Shown here: one piece after another, positions 61,518 through 64,000 of the stretch
Layout of the letters: each line of letters opens with the position of its first letter
Position numbering within the stretch: position 1 is the first letter of the stretch
Assembly (NCBI RefSeq): GCF_051958935.1
Contig: NZ_JBQCFP010000129.1
Location: 4,343-68,342 of the forward strand
Reading direction: 5' to 3'
From: Dokdonella_A sp051958935
GTDB lineage: Bacteria > Pseudomonadota > Gammaproteobacteria > Xanthomonadales > Rhodanobacteraceae
DNA length: 64,000 nt
Translations under genes and position numbers: made by a program
The notes under the pieces: generated by a model
The model's input: the letters and a program-made list of their open reading frames with translations, nothing else
What the model was told of the DNA's origin: nothing
The model's database searches: none

Positions 61518-62885
61518 ATGGATACCTCGAAGCCTTCCTCCGTCGCACGTCTCGTCGACGGCCTCGACACCGCGCGCAGCGCCGACCTGTTCGATGCCGC
61601 CTGCAAGCTCATCCCGGGTGGCGTCAACAGCACCGCGCGCGCGACCTGGTCGGGCTGGAATCCGTACCCGCTGTTCGTCGAAAGCGGGCGGGGCTCGCGC
61701 CTGCGCGACGTCGACCGCAACGAGTACATCGACTACCTGCTCGGCCTTGGCCCAATGATCTTCGGCCACCGGCCGCCGCGCGTGACGCAGGCGGTGGTCG
61801 ACTTCATCCAGCAACGTGGCACCGTGTTCGCGTTGCCGACCGCCGACGAAGCGCTGCTCGCGCAAAAGATCGTCGACGCGGTGCCGAGCGTCGAGCGCGT
61901 GCGCCTTTGCAATACCGGCACCGAAGCCGTGCTGTACGCGACGCGCCTTGCGCGCGCGTTCACCCGGCGCAACAAGATCATCCGCTTCGAAGGCATGTAC
62001 CACGGCTTCTCCGACGGCGTGTACTGGAGCAAGCACCCGTCGATCGAGAAGGCCGGGCCCGACGACCGCCCGGTCGCGGTGCCGCAGGGACCGGGCATGC
62101 CCAAGGGCGTGGAAGACAACCTCATCATCCTGCCGTGGAACGACGCGCAGGCGCTCGCCGACGCGATCGCGCGTGAAGGCGATTCGATCGCGGCCGTGCT
62201 GACCGAGCCGGTGATGTGCAACACCGGCTGCATCCTGCCCAGGCCCGGCTACCTCGAAGCGATGCGCGAACTCACGTCGAAGCATGGCATCGTGCTCATC
62301 TTCGACGAAGTCATCACCGGCTTCCGGCTCGGCCTCGCCGGCGCGCAGGGGCGGCTCGGCATCCGGCCGGATCTGTCGGTGTTCGCGAAAGGCATCGGCG
62401 GCGGCTTCCCGGTCGCAGCGATGGGCGGACGCGCCGACATCATGGCGCTGGTCGCGAACGGCACGGTATCGATGGCCGGCACGTACAGCGCCAACGGCAT
62501 CGCGATCGCCGCTGCGAATGCGGCACTCGACGAACTGAACACGCCGGGCCTGTACGCGCAGCTCGACGCGGTATCCGACGAACTGCGCCTCGGGCTCGGC
62601 AAGGTGATGAGCGATGCCGGATTGCCGGCCTACGTCGTCGGCGTGGGTCCGCTCATGCAGGTATGGTTCGCCCGGAAGGAGATCCACAACTATCGCGACG
62701 CCGAGCGCCACGCGGACCAGGAGATCTTCCGCCGCTGGTGGCAGGGCATGCTCGGCAAGGGCGTGCTGTTCCACCCGGGCGCGTACGAGAACCTGTTCGT
62801 CTCGACGGCGCATACGAGCGAGGACATCGCCGCGACGCTCGACGCGGCGAGGCAGGTTGCGATGGAGCTCGCGCGCGTGGTGTGA
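61518..62885 (+). CDS. PLP-dependent class III aminotransferase, glutamate-1-semialdehyde aminomutase-like
   Basis: A fold-type I PLP enzyme of 455 residues. It has LIPGGVNSTARATW as in GSA aminomutase, NTGTEAVLYATRLAR, the aspartate loop LIFDEVITGFRLG, and the PLP lysine in SVFAKGIGGGFPVAAMGG. It is about 25 residues longer than HemL and has an N-terminal extension (MDTSKPSSVARLVDG). The conserved HemL GGGLPVGAFGG-type loop here is GGGFPVAAMGG. It is therefore probably a relative with another amino donor, not the haem enzyme. It follows the MtnX-like gene by 130 bp. Confidence 0.85.
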   Translation: MDTSKPSSVARLVDGLDTARSADLFDAACKLIPGGVNSTARATWSGWNPYPLFVESGRGSRLRDVDRNEYIDYLLGLGPMIFGHRPPRVTQAVVDFIQQRGTVFALPTADEALLAQKIVDAVPSVERVRLCNTGTEAVLYATRLARAFTRRNKIIRFEGMYHGFSDGVYWSKHPSIEKAGPDDRPVAVPQGPGMPKGVEDNLIILPWNDAQALADAIAREGDSIAAVLTEPVMCNTGCILPRPGYLEAMRELTSKHGIVLIFDEVITGFRLGLAGAQGRLGIRPDLSVFAKGIGGGFPVAAMGGRADIMALVANGTVSMAGTYSANGIAIAAANAALDELNTPGLYAQLDAVSDELRLGLGKVMSDAGLPAYVVGVGPLMQVWFARKEIHNYRDAERHADQEIFRRWWQGMLGKGVLFHPGAYENLFVSTAHTSEDIAATLDAARQVAMELARVV

Positions 62886-63273
62886 GTCGGCTCGCGTAGG
62901 GTGGCACACACGGCTGGATTCCGATGCATGTAGCCGCGTAAGGCTTCCTTCGCGTGGCGGAGCGTCGTCGCATGTTCCGCGCGCCTCGGCGGCGCGCGAT
63001 TCCTCACGCGCCCCCTTCGGGCCTTATCGGCCGCGCCCGCCAGCGCCGGGGGACTCCGGTGCTGCACGAGAGAGCAGAAAGAGCAGAGGCGCAAGCTTCC
63101 GCGTCGTCCTCCCGGCCGGGGCCCAGTGTCTTCGTGCCGCGCAGAGCAGGATTCCGGTTTCGCCGGAACGACGGCGTTGCCTTGCTGCGATGAGGACAAG
63201 AACGAAAAAAGCCGCGGCCATCGGCCGCGGCTTTTGTACGTCCAGTCCCCCCGCGGTAACGGGGGCGCGGTGG
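62886..63273. other. intergenic region without a recognised gene
   Basis: This 388-bp stretch separates the aminotransferase gene from the repeat protein on the opposite strand. It contains a REP-like piece at 63148-63176 (ATTCCGGTTTCGCCGGAACG, then ACGG), similar to the unit at 24530, and an intrinsic terminator at 63205-63236. Short frames inside lack start signals and coding features. Confidence 0.6.
63205..63236. terminator. bidirectional intrinsic terminator
   Basis: The stem GCCGCGGCC / GGCCGCGGC with an ATC loop has an AAAAAA run on its left and TTTTG on its right. It lies between convergent genes and fits termination in both directions. Confidence 0.85.
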
Positions 63274-64000
63274 TCAGGGCGCCTCGAACCCGTACGTGAA
63301 GATCGAATCGGAGCACGTCACCGCGACCTGCGTGACATTGGCCGCAGCGATCGTGCCGGTGCCGTTGGCGATCGTGCACGTCATCGCCGGTGCGCTCGGC
63401 TGCACGCTGACGGTCACCGTGTAGGTGGCGGCGTCGGCGAGACCGGTCGGGAACGAGAACGGTCCATTGGCTGCGACGAGCAGCGTCTGCGCACCCGCGT
63501 TGAGCGAGAGCGTGACGCTGTTGCCGAGCAGCCCGCCGACCGTGCCACCGACGGTGTACGTGTTCACCGTGCAGGTCACCGCGACATTGGTGACATTCGC
63601 ACCCGATACCGTGCCGCTGCCGTTCGCGACCGAACAGGTCTGGCCGCTCGGCTGCGAGCCGATCGCGACGGTATACGCCGCACCGTTGGCGAGGCCGCTT
63701 GGAAATGCGAATGCGCCATTAGCGGCGACCGGCAATGTCTGCGCACCCGCGTTGAGCGAAAGCACGAGTCCGGAACCGGACAAGCCCGCTACCGTGCCTC
63801 CGACCGTGTACGTGTTCACCGTGCAGGTCACCGCGACATTGGTGACGTTCGCACCCGACACCGTGCCGCTGCCGTTGGCGACCGAGCAGGTCTGGCCGCT
63901 CGGCTGCGTGCCGACCGTGACCGCGTACGCCGCGCCGTTGGCGATGCCACTCGGGAACGTGAATGCGCCATTGGCCGAGATCGGCAACGTCTGCGCACCC
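63274..64000 (-). CDS. secreted tandem-repeat protein, C-terminal part (partial)
   Basis: The frame is open to the right edge, giving the last 241 residues. It has tandem repeats of about 84 residues (252 bp), each with TYTVGGTV, LSLNAGAQTL, ANGAF.FP.GLANGAAYTV, PSGQTCSVANGSGTVSGANV and TNVAVTCTVN. The last repeat is more divergent. The repeats resemble those of bacterial surface proteins with two conserved cysteines per unit. It ends VTCSDSIFTYGFEAP, a tail of the GF type. The N-terminus, including any signal peptide, is outside the window. Confidence 0.85.
   Translation of the reverse strand, partial: GAQTLPISANGAFTFPSGIANGAAYAVTVGTQPSGQTCSVANGSGTVSGANVTNVAVTCTVNTYTVGGTVAGLSGSGLVLSLNAGAQTLPVAANGAFAFPSGLANGAAYTVAIGSQPSGQTCSVANGSGTVSGANVTNVAVTCTVNTYTVGGTVGGLLGNSVTLSLNAGAQTLLVAANGPFSFPTGLADAATYTVTVSVQPSAPAMTCTIANGTGTIAAANVTQVAVTCSDSIFTYGFEAP

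Noticed and set aside
61518..62885. Assignment as hemL
   Set aside because: Although GSA-like, it is longer, has altered loops and lies away from tetrapyrrole genes; the true hemL is more likely elsewhere in the genome.

Overview
This is a GC-rich (roughly 70%) chromosomal window from a gammaproteobacterium. The gene content and the dense packing of genes with 1-4 nt stop/start overlaps best fit the Lysobacterales (Xanthomonadales), around Rhodanobacteraceae or Lysobacteraceae. Points in favour are the mtaD-ubiG-mupP-like run, PhaR with two PhaB paralogues, FolE2, a FimX-like protein, a GlnRS-like GluQ, EpmB next to efp, and several secreted proteins ending in a short [IL]F..GF-type tail. The genus cannot be fixed from the sequence alone. 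I recognise no rRNA or tRNA gene, prophage, transposase or CRISPR array.

Layout. 1-9 kb, mostly minus strand: a corC-like CNNM transporter gene, purB, a JmjC ribosomal oxygenase and a GNAT protein in a tightly packed operon, then sucA and the start of sucB. Plus strand: fumC and a secreted coiled-coil protein. 11.7-14.4 kb: an apparently autoregulated YtrA-type GntR/ABC operon with a palindromic operator over its promoter. 14.4-20.5 kb: a MITE-like element, an ABC-F ATPase gene, a Mip-like FKBP gene, ugd, gmd and slyX. 20.55-20.98 kb: a 109-bp tandem repeat array. 21-27.5 kb: a DUF2058 gene, an unknown secreted protein, a polyhydroxybutyrate cluster (two phaB, phaR), gluQ and htpX. 27.5-36.2 kb: a FimX-like c-di-GMP receptor, divergent epmB and efp, then mtaD-ubiG-mupP-squalene/phytoene-synthase-like, and folE2. 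36.2-45 kb: a long inverted repeat, dxs, a ClC protein, a K+ channel-like gene, an HNH nuclease, a GNAT protein, an acyl-CoA dehydrogenase and an LEA2-type lipoprotein.

45-49.2 kb is the most interesting part. A minimal molybdate locus has modA, modB and a modC without its TOBE tail. A divergent modE consists of the DNA-binding domain only. It is followed by an OprO/OprP-like porin. A ModE-box-like palindrome lies in the modA/modE intergenic region, and a second, better one with identical spacing lies in front of the porin. This suggests that the porin is a molybdate-responsive outer-membrane oxyanion channel.

49-64 kb: a lipase-like hydrolase, a DUF2884 gene, recQ, a secreted beta-helix-like protein, a tripartite ABC efflux operon (TolC-like, FtsX-like permease, ATPase, HlyD-like lipoprotein) that also contains a chromate transporter gene, an MtnX-like phosphatase, a GSA-like aminotransferase, and the C-terminal part of a secreted repeat protein running off the right edge.

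Intergenic DNA is rich in short dispersed repeats (REP-like pieces, a MITE, a 165-bp inverted repeat, and a GAGGGCTGAGGG family placed just after stop codons). These are typical of this order and supply much of the non-coding structure here. Translated ORFs longer than 1000 codons opposite or across real genes are GC shadows and were left out.
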